From positions 1 through 23,410 of the forward strand of contig JBIKVP010000027.1 of assembly GCA_044356745.1 (NCBI GenBank): DNA of 23,410 nucleotides. The letters run 5' to 3'. Of this stretch, positions 1 through 7,178 are shown piece by piece (position 1 is the stretch's first letter; the number at the start of each line of letters is the position of its first letter). The notes beneath the pieces were generated by a model. That model was given only the letters and a program-made list of their open reading frames with translations, had not been told where the DNA came from and made no database searches. The translations under genes and the position numbers were made by a program. Origin of the DNA: JBIKVP01 sp044356745 (lineage in GTDB: Bacteria; Pseudomonadota; Alphaproteobacteria; Rhizobiales; Beijerinckiaceae).

Positions 1-117
1 TTCGTGAAGGCCATCCTTGGCTTCCTGAATACCACTTTTCCGCAAAAAGCACGATTATGGGTTGACCGCCTATCCGATAACTTCAAAATACTTCAGACAC
101 CAACTCTTCAAATGTGA
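1..117 (+). CDS. IS630-family transposase, C-terminal fragment (5' end outside window)
   Basis: Reading frame 1 is open from the first base and stops with TGA at 115-117. It encodes 38 residues that begin FVKAILGFLN, contain RLSDNFKIL, and end in LQM. The pattern of a hydrophobic 'AILGFL' segment followed by an 'xDNFxI' motif near the C-terminus is typical of the tail of IS630-family DDE transposases, which cut and paste at TA dinucleotides. The catalytic DDE residues would lie upstream and cannot be checked, so intactness is unknown. The identification is from motif memory and a short stretch, but the terminal repeat overlapping the stop codon supports it. Confidence 0.75.
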   Translation, partial: FVKAILGFLNTTFPQKARLWVDRLSDNFKILQTPTLQM

Positions 118-121
118 GGGG
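100..121 (-). repeat. IS630-type terminal inverted repeat (right end)
   Basis: Read inward, this 22-bp end starts CCCCTC and finishes TGAAGAGTTGG. Compared with 23290-23311 it has 6 identical bases, 5 different bases, then 11 identical bases (17 of 22). It is flanked outside by TATA at 122-125, which contains the presumed TA target site. Confidence 0.75.
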
Positions 122-180
122 TATACATCTTTAGCACCAGAAGAATTGATTGCTTTACCCGTCATGATGTCTCTCGCCAG

Positions 181-198
181 AAAAAAGTATACTTTTTT
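181..198. repeat. Perfect 18-bp AT-rich palindrome
   Basis: AAAAAAGTATACTTTTTT is its own reverse complement. It lies in the AT-rich non-coding stretch 118-304 between the IS end and the 3' end of the minus-strand polymerase gene. A second hairpin sits at 271-289 (CGCTTTT, 5-nt loop, AAAAGCG). Either could help end transcription, but neither has a G+C-rich stem followed by a clean T run. Nothing else is seen in this gap. Confidence 0.4.
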
Positions 199-304
199 AT
201 TATATCTAATTATTTTTTTGTTTTATCTTAAACCTACTCAAAAGGCTAGTGTGATTATAAGCATATTTATCGCTTTTTTTATAAAAGCGCTGACGATAAT
301 CGGC

Positions 305-1615
305 TTACATATCATCGGCATCAATCATTTCCGGAATGCGATTGAAAGCAATTTTGCCGCCTAGATAGGGGAGGGCGAGGGGGCGCTGGGAGGCCGGCGT
401 GATGATGTAACGACCATACCGGCTTTGAAGGGCATCAAGCGCGTGCCAGAGCTTCTCACGCTTCTCATGATGAGGAACGTGTGAAACGTGTGATCGGAAT
501 AAAGATTTTACGGGAGTAGGCTCGCGCTGTGCAATATCAAATAAATCGGGTTGGCGCATGTGCACTGGCGTTAAACGATGCAATACAAGCGAGAGTTTGC
601 GAAAACGTGGATAAGGCGGCAAACGCGTCGTTAAATTCTGCCATAGCGTATCATAGGCTTCAAGCAGCGTAAAGCTGTCTTGTGTGGCACAAAATGATGC
701 CGACTGCTCAAAACGATGACGTTCTGGTGTTGAAGCACAAAAATGCAGCGCCCCTGTCATATATCCCATACGTCGTAACCGCATCGCCGCTTTAAGAAGG
801 AGGGCACGCCCCACAAGGCGTGCAGTATGTGCTTCACGTTGATCACTCGCCAGCATTCGGCTATGACCAATGACGCTTTTTTGTGTCGGAGTTTCCGGAA
901 CCTCATAGCCATGAAGCGCATACCAGAATCGCTCTCCGCCGACGCCATGCCAGATCAGCCGTGCATGACGCGGTGACAGCTGCCATAATTGCTCAATCGT
1001 TGTGATGCGTGCAGCAAATAACCTGCGCTCCATATTGGCGCCAATACCAGGAATATCGCGCAACCGCCAATGCGAAAGTCGTTGCGGAAGTGAGGCAAGC
1101 GGCAACAACACAAGACCATCAGGTTTTTGTAAATCAGATGCGATTTTTGCCAAAAGTGGTGTCGCGCCAATGCCAATCGAACTGGTGAGGCAAGCACCCA
1201 CATTTTTATAAATGCCTTCCTTAATTCTGATTGCTAAAGCTTTCGCTTTCGCTGCGCTGCGTTCATTTTTGAGAAGTTGGCAATAGGCTTCATCAATCGA
1301 GCACACTTTCGTAATCGGCACGTGGCGCGCAATCTCTTCTAATAGGCGATGATGATACGCGACATAAATTTCATGACGGGCAGGGCGCACAATCACCTGA
1401 GGGCACAGGCGACGCGCTTCATAAATTTTTGTGCCCGTGCGAATGCCATAAGCTTTTGCTTCATAGCTAGCAGCAATGGCGCATGTCGTCTCTGTATTGG
1501 CTGGGGAAACAATGACAGGCTTACCGCGCAGCTCTGGATGCTCTTGTTGTTCAACGCTTGCAAAATAGCTGTTGAAATCAATAAACAATGTGCTGAAATC
1601 GGGGAGTGGCTGCAT
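305..1615 (-). CDS. Y-family translesion DNA polymerase (DinB/UmuC superfamily), SOS-regulated
   Basis: This 436-aa protein copies past damaged DNA at low fidelity. The palm motif FIDFNSYFASVE is at residues 11-22 (catalytic D13) and the CSIDEA motif at 105-110 supplies D108 and E109. A helix-hairpin-helix segment (RDIPGIGANMERRL) and a little-finger region follow. Its length is nearer UmuC (about 420) than DinB (about 350), so the exact subfamily is left open. The frame is open up to an ATG at 1729, but that start would place the operator inside the gene. I prefer ATG 1615 (or 1618), preceded by AGAGGG at 1623-1628. Two LexA boxes lie 14-56 bp upstream of this start. No umuD or imuA/dnaE2 partner is visible. 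It is divergent from nuoG. Confidence 0.9.
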   Translation of the reverse strand: MQPLPDFSTLFIDFNSYFASVEQQEHPELRGKPVIVSPANTETTCAIAASYEAKAYGIRTGTKIYEARRLCPQVIVRPARHEIYVAYHHRLLEEIARHVPITKVCSIDEAYCQLLKNERSAAKAKALAIRIKEGIYKNVGACLTSSIGIGATPLLAKIASDLQKPDGLVLLPLASLPQRLSHWRLRDIPGIGANMERRLFAARITTIEQLWQLSPRHARLIWHGVGGERFWYALHGYEVPETPTQKSVIGHSRMLASDQREAHTARLVGRALLLKAAMRLRRMGYMTGALHFCASTPERHRFEQSASFCATQDSFTLLEAYDTLWQNLTTRLPPYPRFRKLSLVLHRLTPVHMRQPDLFDIAQREPTPVKSLFRSHVSHVPHHEKREKLWHALDALQSRYGRYIITPASQRPLALPYLGGKIAFNRIPEMIDADDM

Positions 1616-1628
1616 CATAATACCCTCT

Positions 1629-1671
1629 GTTCTTTTTATGTTCCAATTCAGAATTAGAACATAAAAAGAAC
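1629..1671. promoter_or_regulatory. Double LexA (SOS) operator in a 43-bp palindrome
   Basis: GTTC-TTTTTAT-GTTC at 1629-1643 and GAAC-ATAAAAA-GAAC at 1657-1671 each match the alphaproteobacterial LexA site, a direct repeat GTTC-N7-GTTC. They are exact reverse complements centred on base 1650; in the whole 43 bp only the pair 1644/1656 fails to mirror. The operator lies between the polymerase start and nuoG, much nearer the polymerase. A possible minus-strand -35 (TTGTCA, 1679 to 1674) would put the -10 between the two boxes; that promoter assignment is tentative. Confidence 0.85.
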
Positions 1672-1792
1672 ATTGACAACAAGCAAAAGAGCTTATGTTT
1701 TGCGTCTCCATCATCTTTGCTGTTTGCAAGATTGGTTTTGATGTTTAATAAGAAGCGCAAGAGATAATAATATAGTGATAGAGGACTGATTC

Positions 1793-3871
1793 ATGCCTCA
1801 GCTTCTGATTGATGGTCAGCTGATAGACGTTCCAGCGGATTATACGCTGCTGCAAGCCTGTGAAGAGGCCGGCGCAGAGGTTCCGCGTTTTTGCTTCCAT
1901 GAGCGTTTGTCAATTGCGGGCAACTGCCGCATGTGTCTTGTGGAAGTTAAAGGAACGCCCAAGCCGCAAGCCTCATGCGCTATGGCCGTCAAAGATTTAC
2001 GCCCTGGCCCTAACGGCGAACCCCCTGTTGTGAACACGCGAACACCACTCGTGAAAAAAGCACGCGAGGGGGTGATGGAATTTTTGCTCATCAATCACCC
2101 GTTAGATTGCCCAATTTGTGATCAGGGCGGAGAATGTGATCTTCAGGATCAGGCGATGGCCTATGGCGTTGATTCATCTCGCTTTCATGAAAATAAACGC
2201 GCCGTTGAAGATAAATACATGGGGCCTCTCGTTAAAACCTCCATGAATCGCTGCATTCATTGTACGCGGTGCGTGAGGTTTATTACCGAAGTGACAGGTG
2301 TCGCTGATTTAGGCGCGATCGGGCGCGGCGAAGATATGGAGATCACCACTTATCTTGAAAAAGCGCTTGAATCCGAGCTTCAGGGCAACGTGGTTGATCT
2401 ATGTCCCGTGGGTGCGCTCACGTCTAAGCCTTATGCGTTTACAGCGCGTCCATGGGAGTTAAGTAAAACAGAATCCATAGATGTCATGGACGCAGTTGGA
2501 TCAAACATTCGCGTGGATGCACGTGGCCGTGAAGTGGTGCGAGTGTTGCCGCGTCTCAATGAAGAAATCAACGAAGAGTGGATTTCTGACAAGACGCGTC
2601 ATGTCGCCGATGGTTTACGCACACAGCGTCTTGATCAACCTTATGTACGTATCAATGGACAACTGCAACCTGCCTCATGGCCGCAAGCATTTGAAGCGAT
2701 CGCACAAAAAGTCAAAACAACATCAGCGTCGCGCGTGGGTGCGCTCGCTGGTGATCTGGCCGGTGTCGAAGAACTTTATGCGCTCAAGCTGTTATTGAAC
2801 AAGCTAGGTAGCCCGCATTATGATGCGCGTGTCGATGGCACGATTTTGCATCCTGATATGGGACGCGGTGCATACCTCTTTAATGCAGGAATTGCAGCTA
2901 TTGAAAAAGCAGATAGCATTATCATCATTGGCTCTAATCCACGTAAAGAGGCGGCGATTCTGAATGCGCGTCTTCGCAAGCGATATCGTATGGGCGGCGC
3001 TTACATTGCGGTCATTGGGGAGCAGGCTGACCTCACCTATCCTTACACCTATCTTGGCGCGGGCGTTGATACTTTAAATGATCTCGTTTCCGGTAAACTT
3101 GCATTTGCTGACGTGCTCAAAAATGCAAAAAATCCATTGATCATCATTGGGCAGGGCGCATTGATACGCGATGATAGCGCAAGTGTTCTCGCCTTAGCCG
3201 CCAAGCTTGCACAAAACATCAATGCAGTACGCGATGATTGGAATGGCTGGGCAGTACTTCATACAGGTGCGTCACGTGTTGGGGCGCTTGATGTGGGCTT
3301 TGTTCCCCAACAAAATGGTTTTAATGCAGCACAAATCGCTAAAGGTGATATGCTTGATGTTATTTTTGCACTCAGTGTCGATGAGATCGACATCGGTGCA
3401 GGGGCTTTTGTCGTTTACATTGGCACGCATGGGGATCGCGGGGCGCATCGCGCTGATGTAATTTTACCAAGTGCGACTTACACAGAAAAATCAGGCACTT
3501 ATGTTAATACGGAAGGGCGTGTTCAAATGACACGTCGCGCGGCTTTTCCTGTAGGGGAAGCGAAGGAAGATTGGGCGATTTTGCGTGCTTTGTCGGATGT
3601 TCTGGGGCAAACATTGCCATTCAATAACCTCTCGCAACTCCGCCAGAAGCTTTATGAAGCCTATCCCCACCTCGCGCAGCTTAATGTTTTGCCCTCGGCC
3701 ACCCAGATTAATCTGAGTGCTTTGAGCGCAAAAACAGGGCAGGTATCATCGCAACCTTTTGTCTCTACAATACGCGATTTTTATCTTACCAACCCGATTC
3801 TTCGCGCATCAGCGGTAATGGCGGAGTGTTCGGCATTGGCTTCTACGCATCAAGTGCAAGCGGCGGAGTAA
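1793..3871 (+). CDS. nuoG: NADH-quinone oxidoreductase subunit G
   Basis: This is the 692-aa large iron-sulfur subunit of the peripheral arm of respiratory complex I, which carries electrons from NADH towards quinone. The N-terminal [2Fe-2S] ligands are visible as C34, C45, C48 and C62. Next is the His-liganded [4Fe-4S] site H102, C106, C109, C115, then a further [4Fe-4S] site C154, C157, C160 with C204. A molybdopterin-oxidoreductase-like domain follows from about residue 220. ATG 1793 is preceded by AGAGGA. The gene is followed immediately by nuoH. nuoE and nuoF, which normally come just upstream, are absent; a divergent polymerase gene is there instead. Confidence 0.97.
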   Translation: MPQLLIDGQLIDVPADYTLLQACEEAGAEVPRFCFHERLSIAGNCRMCLVEVKGTPKPQASCAMAVKDLRPGPNGEPPVVNTRTPLVKKAREGVMEFLLINHPLDCPICDQGGECDLQDQAMAYGVDSSRFHENKRAVEDKYMGPLVKTSMNRCIHCTRCVRFITEVTGVADLGAIGRGEDMEITTYLEKALESELQGNVVDLCPVGALTSKPYAFTARPWELSKTESIDVMDAVGSNIRVDARGREVVRVLPRLNEEINEEWISDKTRHVADGLRTQRLDQPYVRINGQLQPASWPQAFEAIAQKVKTTSASRVGALAGDLAGVEELYALKLLLNKLGSPHYDARVDGTILHPDMGRGAYLFNAGIAAIEKADSIIIIGSNPRKEAAILNARLRKRYRMGGAYIAVIGEQADLTYPYTYLGAGVDTLNDLVSGKLAFADVLKNAKNPLIIIGQGALIRDDSASVLALAAKLAQNINAVRDDWNGWAVLHTGASRVGALDVGFVPQQNGFNAAQIAKGDMLDVIFALSVDEIDIGAGAFVVYIGTHGDRGAHRADVILPSATYTEKSGTYVNTEGRVQMTRRAAFPVGEAKEDWAILRALSDVLGQTLPFNNLSQLRQKLYEAYPHLAQLNVLPSATQINLSALSAKTGQVSSQPFVSTIRDFYLTNPILRASAVMAECSALASTHQVQAAE

Positions 3872-3877
3872 TTGATC

Positions 3878-4930
3878 ATGGATTATACGGATTTAGCTCT
3901 TCAACTTGCAATCATCGTCGGTAAAAGTTTGCTGCTTTTAGTCGCATTGCTTGTGTTCATTGCTTACATTTTATATGCAGATCGCAAGATTTGGGCGGCG
4001 GTGCAACTTCGTCGTGGGCCGAATGTGGTGGGGCCGTGGGGGCTGTTTCAGTCATTTGCAGACTTGCTCAAATTTGTTCTTAAAGAGCCTATTATTCCTG
4101 CAGGAGCGAATAAAGGGATTTTTCTCCTAGCGCCGCTATTGACATGCGTGCTTGCGCTTGCCGCATGGGCGGTCATTCCCATTAACGAAGGTTGGGCGAT
4201 CGCCGATGTTAATGTCGGTATTTTATATGTTTTCGCAATTTCTTCATTAGGTGTTTATGGCGTCATCATGGGCGGATGGGCGTCAAACTCCAAGTATCCA
4301 TTTTTAGGGGCGATGCGTTCAGCGGCTCAAATGGTGTCTTATGAAGTCTCTATTGGTTTTGTGATCATCACAGTTCTATTGTGCGTTGGCTCTCTAAATT
4401 TAACAGCGATTGTAAAAGCACAAGAAACACAAGGGCTTGCTCATATGCTCGGCGTGCCATGGCTGACCTTTCTCAACTGGTTCTGGCTGCCACTGTTTCC
4501 GATGTTTGTGATCTTTTTCATCTCGGCATTAGCAGAAACAAATCGCCCACCATTTGATTTGCCCGAAGCTGAATCTGAACTCGTTGCAGGCTTTATGGTG
4601 GAATATTCTTCCACGCCTTATCTACTGTTTATGCTTGGCGAATATGTCGCCATTTTAACAATGTGTTCACTCACCGTAATCTTGTTCATGGGTGGATGGA
4701 CGGCACCAATTGCATTACCGCCTTTCACATGGATCCCCGGTGTCGTGTGGTTTGTGGTGAAAGTTTGCCTCGTCTTCTTCATGTTCGGCATGGTCAAAGC
4801 TTTTGTACCCCGCTACCGTTATGATCAACTGATGCGTTTAGGTTGGAAAGTATTTCTGCCTTTATCGCTTGCCGCAGTGGTGATTGTTGCGCTGGTGCTG
4901 CAGCTTACAGGCTGGGGGCCTGTGAAATAG
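3878..4930 (+). CDS. nuoH: NADH-quinone oxidoreductase subunit H
   Basis: This is a 350-aa polytopic inner-membrane subunit of complex I that forms much of the quinone-binding site at the junction of the two arms. Family hallmarks include the early YADRKIWAAVQLRRGPN segment, the DLLKFVLKE stretch, and the acidic cytoplasmic loop ALAETNRPPFDLPEAESELV. About eight hydrophobic helices are evident. A TTG at 3872 is in frame directly after the nuoG stop, but ATG 3878 is the better start, with GGAG about 10 bases upstream. It is tightly linked to nuoG and followed after a few bases by a small unknown gene rather than by nuoI. Confidence 0.97.
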   Translation: MDYTDLALQLAIIVGKSLLLLVALLVFIAYILYADRKIWAAVQLRRGPNVVGPWGLFQSFADLLKFVLKEPIIPAGANKGIFLLAPLLTCVLALAAWAVIPINEGWAIADVNVGILYVFAISSLGVYGVIMGGWASNSKYPFLGAMRSAAQMVSYEVSIGFVIITVLLCVGSLNLTAIVKAQETQGLAHMLGVPWLTFLNWFWLPLFPMFVIFFISALAETNRPPFDLPEAESELVAGFMVEYSSTPYLLFMLGEYVAILTMCSLTVILFMGGWTAPIALPPFTWIPGVVWFVVKVCLVFFMFGMVKAFVPRYRYDQLMRLGWKVFLPLSLAAVVIVALVLQLTGWGPVK

Positions 4931-4939
4931 GGGAAAATG

Positions 4940-5185
4940 ATGATTGACATATCTATCAATGGGCTGATCGGCGGCGCGATTGGGGCAACCTTCGGATTTA
5001 TTGAATATAAAGCGATAACGCATTTGATGATTGGCAAAATGCGCATGATGGATCGTTCAGAGCCGAATACGCCTGAGCGTGAGCGATTTGATCAAAAAAT
5101 TGTCTTTTTAGAGCGTATTATGTTTATAGGAACAGTTGTCACCACGGCGATGATTGGTTACGCTGTAGGACGGCTCGTGAAATAA
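4940..5185 (+). CDS. Small two-helix membrane protein encoded within the nuo operon (unknown function)
   Basis: I do not recognise this protein of 81 aa. It has a glycine-rich hydrophobic segment near the N-terminus (ISINGLIGGAIGATFGF), a charged middle part with MRMMDRSEPNTPERERF, and a second hydrophobic helix near the C-terminus (IMFIGTVVTTAMIGYAVG). It is probably a hairpin membrane protein. GGGG at 4930-4933 suits ATG 4940 better than ATG 4937. Its TAA overlaps an ATG by one base (5183-5187), and nuoI proper starts 21 bases later, so translation is likely coupled. The position between nuoH and nuoI suggests a complex I accessory or assembly role, which is inference only. Confidence 0.75.
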   Translation: MIDISINGLIGGAIGATFGFIEYKAITHLMIGKMRMMDRSEPNTPERERFDQKIVFLERIMFIGTVVTTAMIGYAVGRLVK

Positions 5186-5193
5186 TGACTATA

Positions 5194-5199
5194 GAAGGA
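5194..5199 (+). promoter_or_regulatory. Ribosome binding site that sets the nuoI start
   Basis: GAAGGA lies six bases before ATG 5206. It favours that codon over the in-frame ATG at 5185, which overlaps the preceding stop codon. Confidence 0.6.
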
Positions 5200-5205
5200 C
5201 ATGGT

Positions 5206-5694
5206 ATGCGCCTCGATCAAGCGGCTCGCTCACTGTTTTTAAAGGAATTCGTTTCAGCGTTTTTCCTTTCAATGCGCTATTTCTTTAAGCCAAAAGCGAC
5301 GCTCAATTATCCGTTTGAGAAAGGGCATTTATCCCCTCGTTTTCGTGGTGAACATGCTTTGCGTCGTTACCCAAATGGTGAAGAGCGCTGTATTGCATGT
5401 AAACTGTGTGAAGCGATTTGCCCTGCGCAGGCGATTACCATTGAAGCAGGACCACGCCGCAATGATGGAACGCGCCGTACGACCCGTTATGACATCGATA
5501 TGACCAAGTGCATTTATTGCGGCTTATGTCAGGAAGCGTGTCCCGTTGATGCGATTGTCGAAGGCCCTAATTACGAATTTGCAACCGAAACGCGTGAAGA
5601 GTTATTTTATGACAAAGAACGTTTGCTTTCAAACGGCGCGCGGTGGGAGCGTGAAATAGCGCGTAATTTGGAAGCCGATGCTAAATATCGTTGA
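5206..5694 (+). CDS. nuoI: NADH-quinone oxidoreductase subunit I
   Basis: This 162-aa ferredoxin-like subunit of complex I carries two [4Fe-4S] clusters that pass electrons to the last cluster before quinone. The ligand sets are CIACKLCEAICP (C62, C65, C68, C72) and CIYCGLCQEACP (C102, C105, C108, C112). The first and last cysteines of each set belong to different clusters, as in 8Fe ferredoxins. Starting at 5206 gives a length typical of alphaproteobacterial NuoI and is backed by the GAAGGA site. nuoJ would normally follow, but here the operon ends and purB converges from the other strand. Confidence 0.97.
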   Translation: MRLDQAARSLFLKEFVSAFFLSMRYFFKPKATLNYPFEKGHLSPRFRGEHALRRYPNGEERCIACKLCEAICPAQAITIEAGPRRNDGTRRTTRYDIDMTKCIYCGLCQEACPVDAIVEGPNYEFATETREELFYDKERLLSNGARWEREIARNLEADAKYR

Positions 5695-5779
5695 AAAGAG
5701 AACATGGCCAAGTCATGTTTATCAGACCACAAAGAAGTGATGATAAAAGACCACAAGAAGCACTCATCGCAGAAATATT

Positions 5780-7084
5780 TTAATCCCCAAAAACACGTTG
5801 GAAAATTGTTTCAATGTGTTTGAGGTGATAGCCAAGATCAAAGCAATCAGCGATTTCAACAGATGTCAAATAACTTGCGACATCCTTATCTTGTTGAAGA
5901 AGGGTTAGAAAATCTCCTTCCCCACGCCATACAGGCATCGCGTTACGCTGTACAAGGCTATATGCATCTTCGCGCGATGCGCCTTTTTGTGTGAGCGCAA
6001 GAAGCACGCGCTGTGAATGAACAAGACCACCCAACTGATCAAGATTTTTCTGCATGTTCTCTGGATATACGAGCAATTTATCAATAACATTCGTAAGGCG
6101 ATGCAATGCAAAATCGAGTGTCACCGTTGCATCAGGGCCAATCATGCGCTCAACAGATGAATGTGAAATATCCCGTTCATGCCAAAGTGCAACGTTTTCC
6201 ATGGCAGGCAGAGCAAAGGCGCGGATCATGCGGGCTAATCCAGTGAGGTTTTCTGTTAATACCGGATTGCGTTTATGAGGCATGGCGGAAGAGCCTTTTT
6301 GCCCCTCGGAGAAAAACTCTTCAACTTCAAGCACCTCGGTGCGTTGAAGATGGCGAACTTCTGTTGCTAAACGCTCAATGCTGGATGCAATTACGCCAAG
6401 CGTTGCAAAATACATCGCATGACGATCTCGCGGGATGACTTGCGTTGAAACGGGCTCAGGGTAAAGCCCCATTTGCTCAGCAACATATTCCTCAACCCGT
6501 GGATCAATATTCGCGAATGTGCCTACTGCGCCTGAAATAGCACACGTCGCAATTTCCTGACGGGCGGCCAAAAGACGCGCGCGATTGCGATCAAATTCTG
6601 CATACGCTCCTGCCATTTTGAGGCCAAATGTCACGGGCTCTGCGTGAATGCCATGCGAGCGACCAATGCAAGGTGTCATTTTGTATTCAAAAGCACGGCG
6701 CTTGAGGGCCGCAAGCAGCGCATCCATGCCGTTGAGAAGTAAATCTGTTGCGCGTACAAGCTGGATATTAAAGCACGTATCCAGCACATCCGATGATGTC
6801 ATGCCTTGATGGACAAAGCGGGCTGGCTCTCCCACATGTTCAGCCAAATGTGTGAGAAAGGCAATGACATCGTGTTTGACTTCCCGCTCAATCTCATCAA
6901 TGCGCGCCACATCAAACACGGCCGCGCGTCCCTTTTCCCAGATTGTTTTAGCAGCATCCTTTGGAACAACACCTAAATCAGCCAGTGCTTCTGTCGCATG
7001 GGCTTCAATCTCAAACCAGATACGGAATTTGGTCTCGGGAGACCAGATGGCAACCATCTCAGAACGGGAATAACGCGGGATCAT
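5780..7084 (-). CDS. purB: Adenylosuccinate lyase
   Basis: This 434-aa enzyme of the fumarase/aspartase superfamily acts twice in purine synthesis: it releases fumarate from SAICAR to give AICAR, and from adenylosuccinate to give AMP. Visible motifs are TSSDVLDT (residues 96-103), GRSHGIHAEPVTFG (141-154, with the likely catalytic His144), and the superfamily signature GSSAMPHKRNP (264-274). The length is normal for the short bacterial form. ATG 7084 has GAGG five bases upstream. It follows lptD on the same strand after a 94-base gap and converges on nuoI. The lptD-purB neighbourhood is not one I know from other alphaproteobacteria. Confidence 0.96.
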   Translation of the reverse strand: MIPRYSRSEMVAIWSPETKFRIWFEIEAHATEALADLGVVPKDAAKTIWEKGRAAVFDVARIDEIEREVKHDVIAFLTHLAEHVGEPARFVHQGMTSSDVLDTCFNIQLVRATDLLLNGMDALLAALKRRAFEYKMTPCIGRSHGIHAEPVTFGLKMAGAYAEFDRNRARLLAARQEIATCAISGAVGTFANIDPRVEEYVAEQMGLYPEPVSTQVIPRDRHAMYFATLGVIASSIERLATEVRHLQRTEVLEVEEFFSEGQKGSSAMPHKRNPVLTENLTGLARMIRAFALPAMENVALWHERDISHSSVERMIGPDATVTLDFALHRLTNVIDKLLVYPENMQKNLDQLGGLVHSQRVLLALTQKGASREDAYSLVQRNAMPVWRGEGDFLTLLQQDKDVASYLTSVEIADCFDLGYHLKHIETIFQRVFGD

Positions 7085-7178
7085 GTGAGCCTCATTAAAA
7101 AATCAAGGATTCTTGAACCATAATCGTCAGATCAGGATTATCGTGACGAATAGCAAAATATTTAAATTTCTTAGCATA

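Larger units (their letters stand above)
1..121 (+). mobile_element. IS630-family insertion sequence, right end (cut by window edge)
   Basis: This is the 3' end of an IS630/Tc1-mariner-type element. It holds the last 38 codons of a transposase and a terminal inverted repeat at 100-121 that overlaps the stop codon. A TA dinucleotide follows at 122-123, as expected for a family that duplicates a TA target. The rest of the element lies left of the window. The terminal repeat matches, in inverse orientation, the one at 23290-23311, so the two edges probably carry copies of the same or closely related elements. Confidence 0.8.

Noticed and set aside
62..364. 100-codon plus-strand ORF after the IS fragment
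   Set aside because: It starts inside the transposase tail in another frame and runs through the AT-rich gap into the 3' end of the polymerase gene. It has no ribosome site and no recognisable domain.
1616..1729. N-terminal extension of the Y-family polymerase from ATG 1729
   Set aside because: It would place the LexA operator inside the gene. The extra residues do not resemble the family, and AGAGGG just before 1618/1615 marks the real start.
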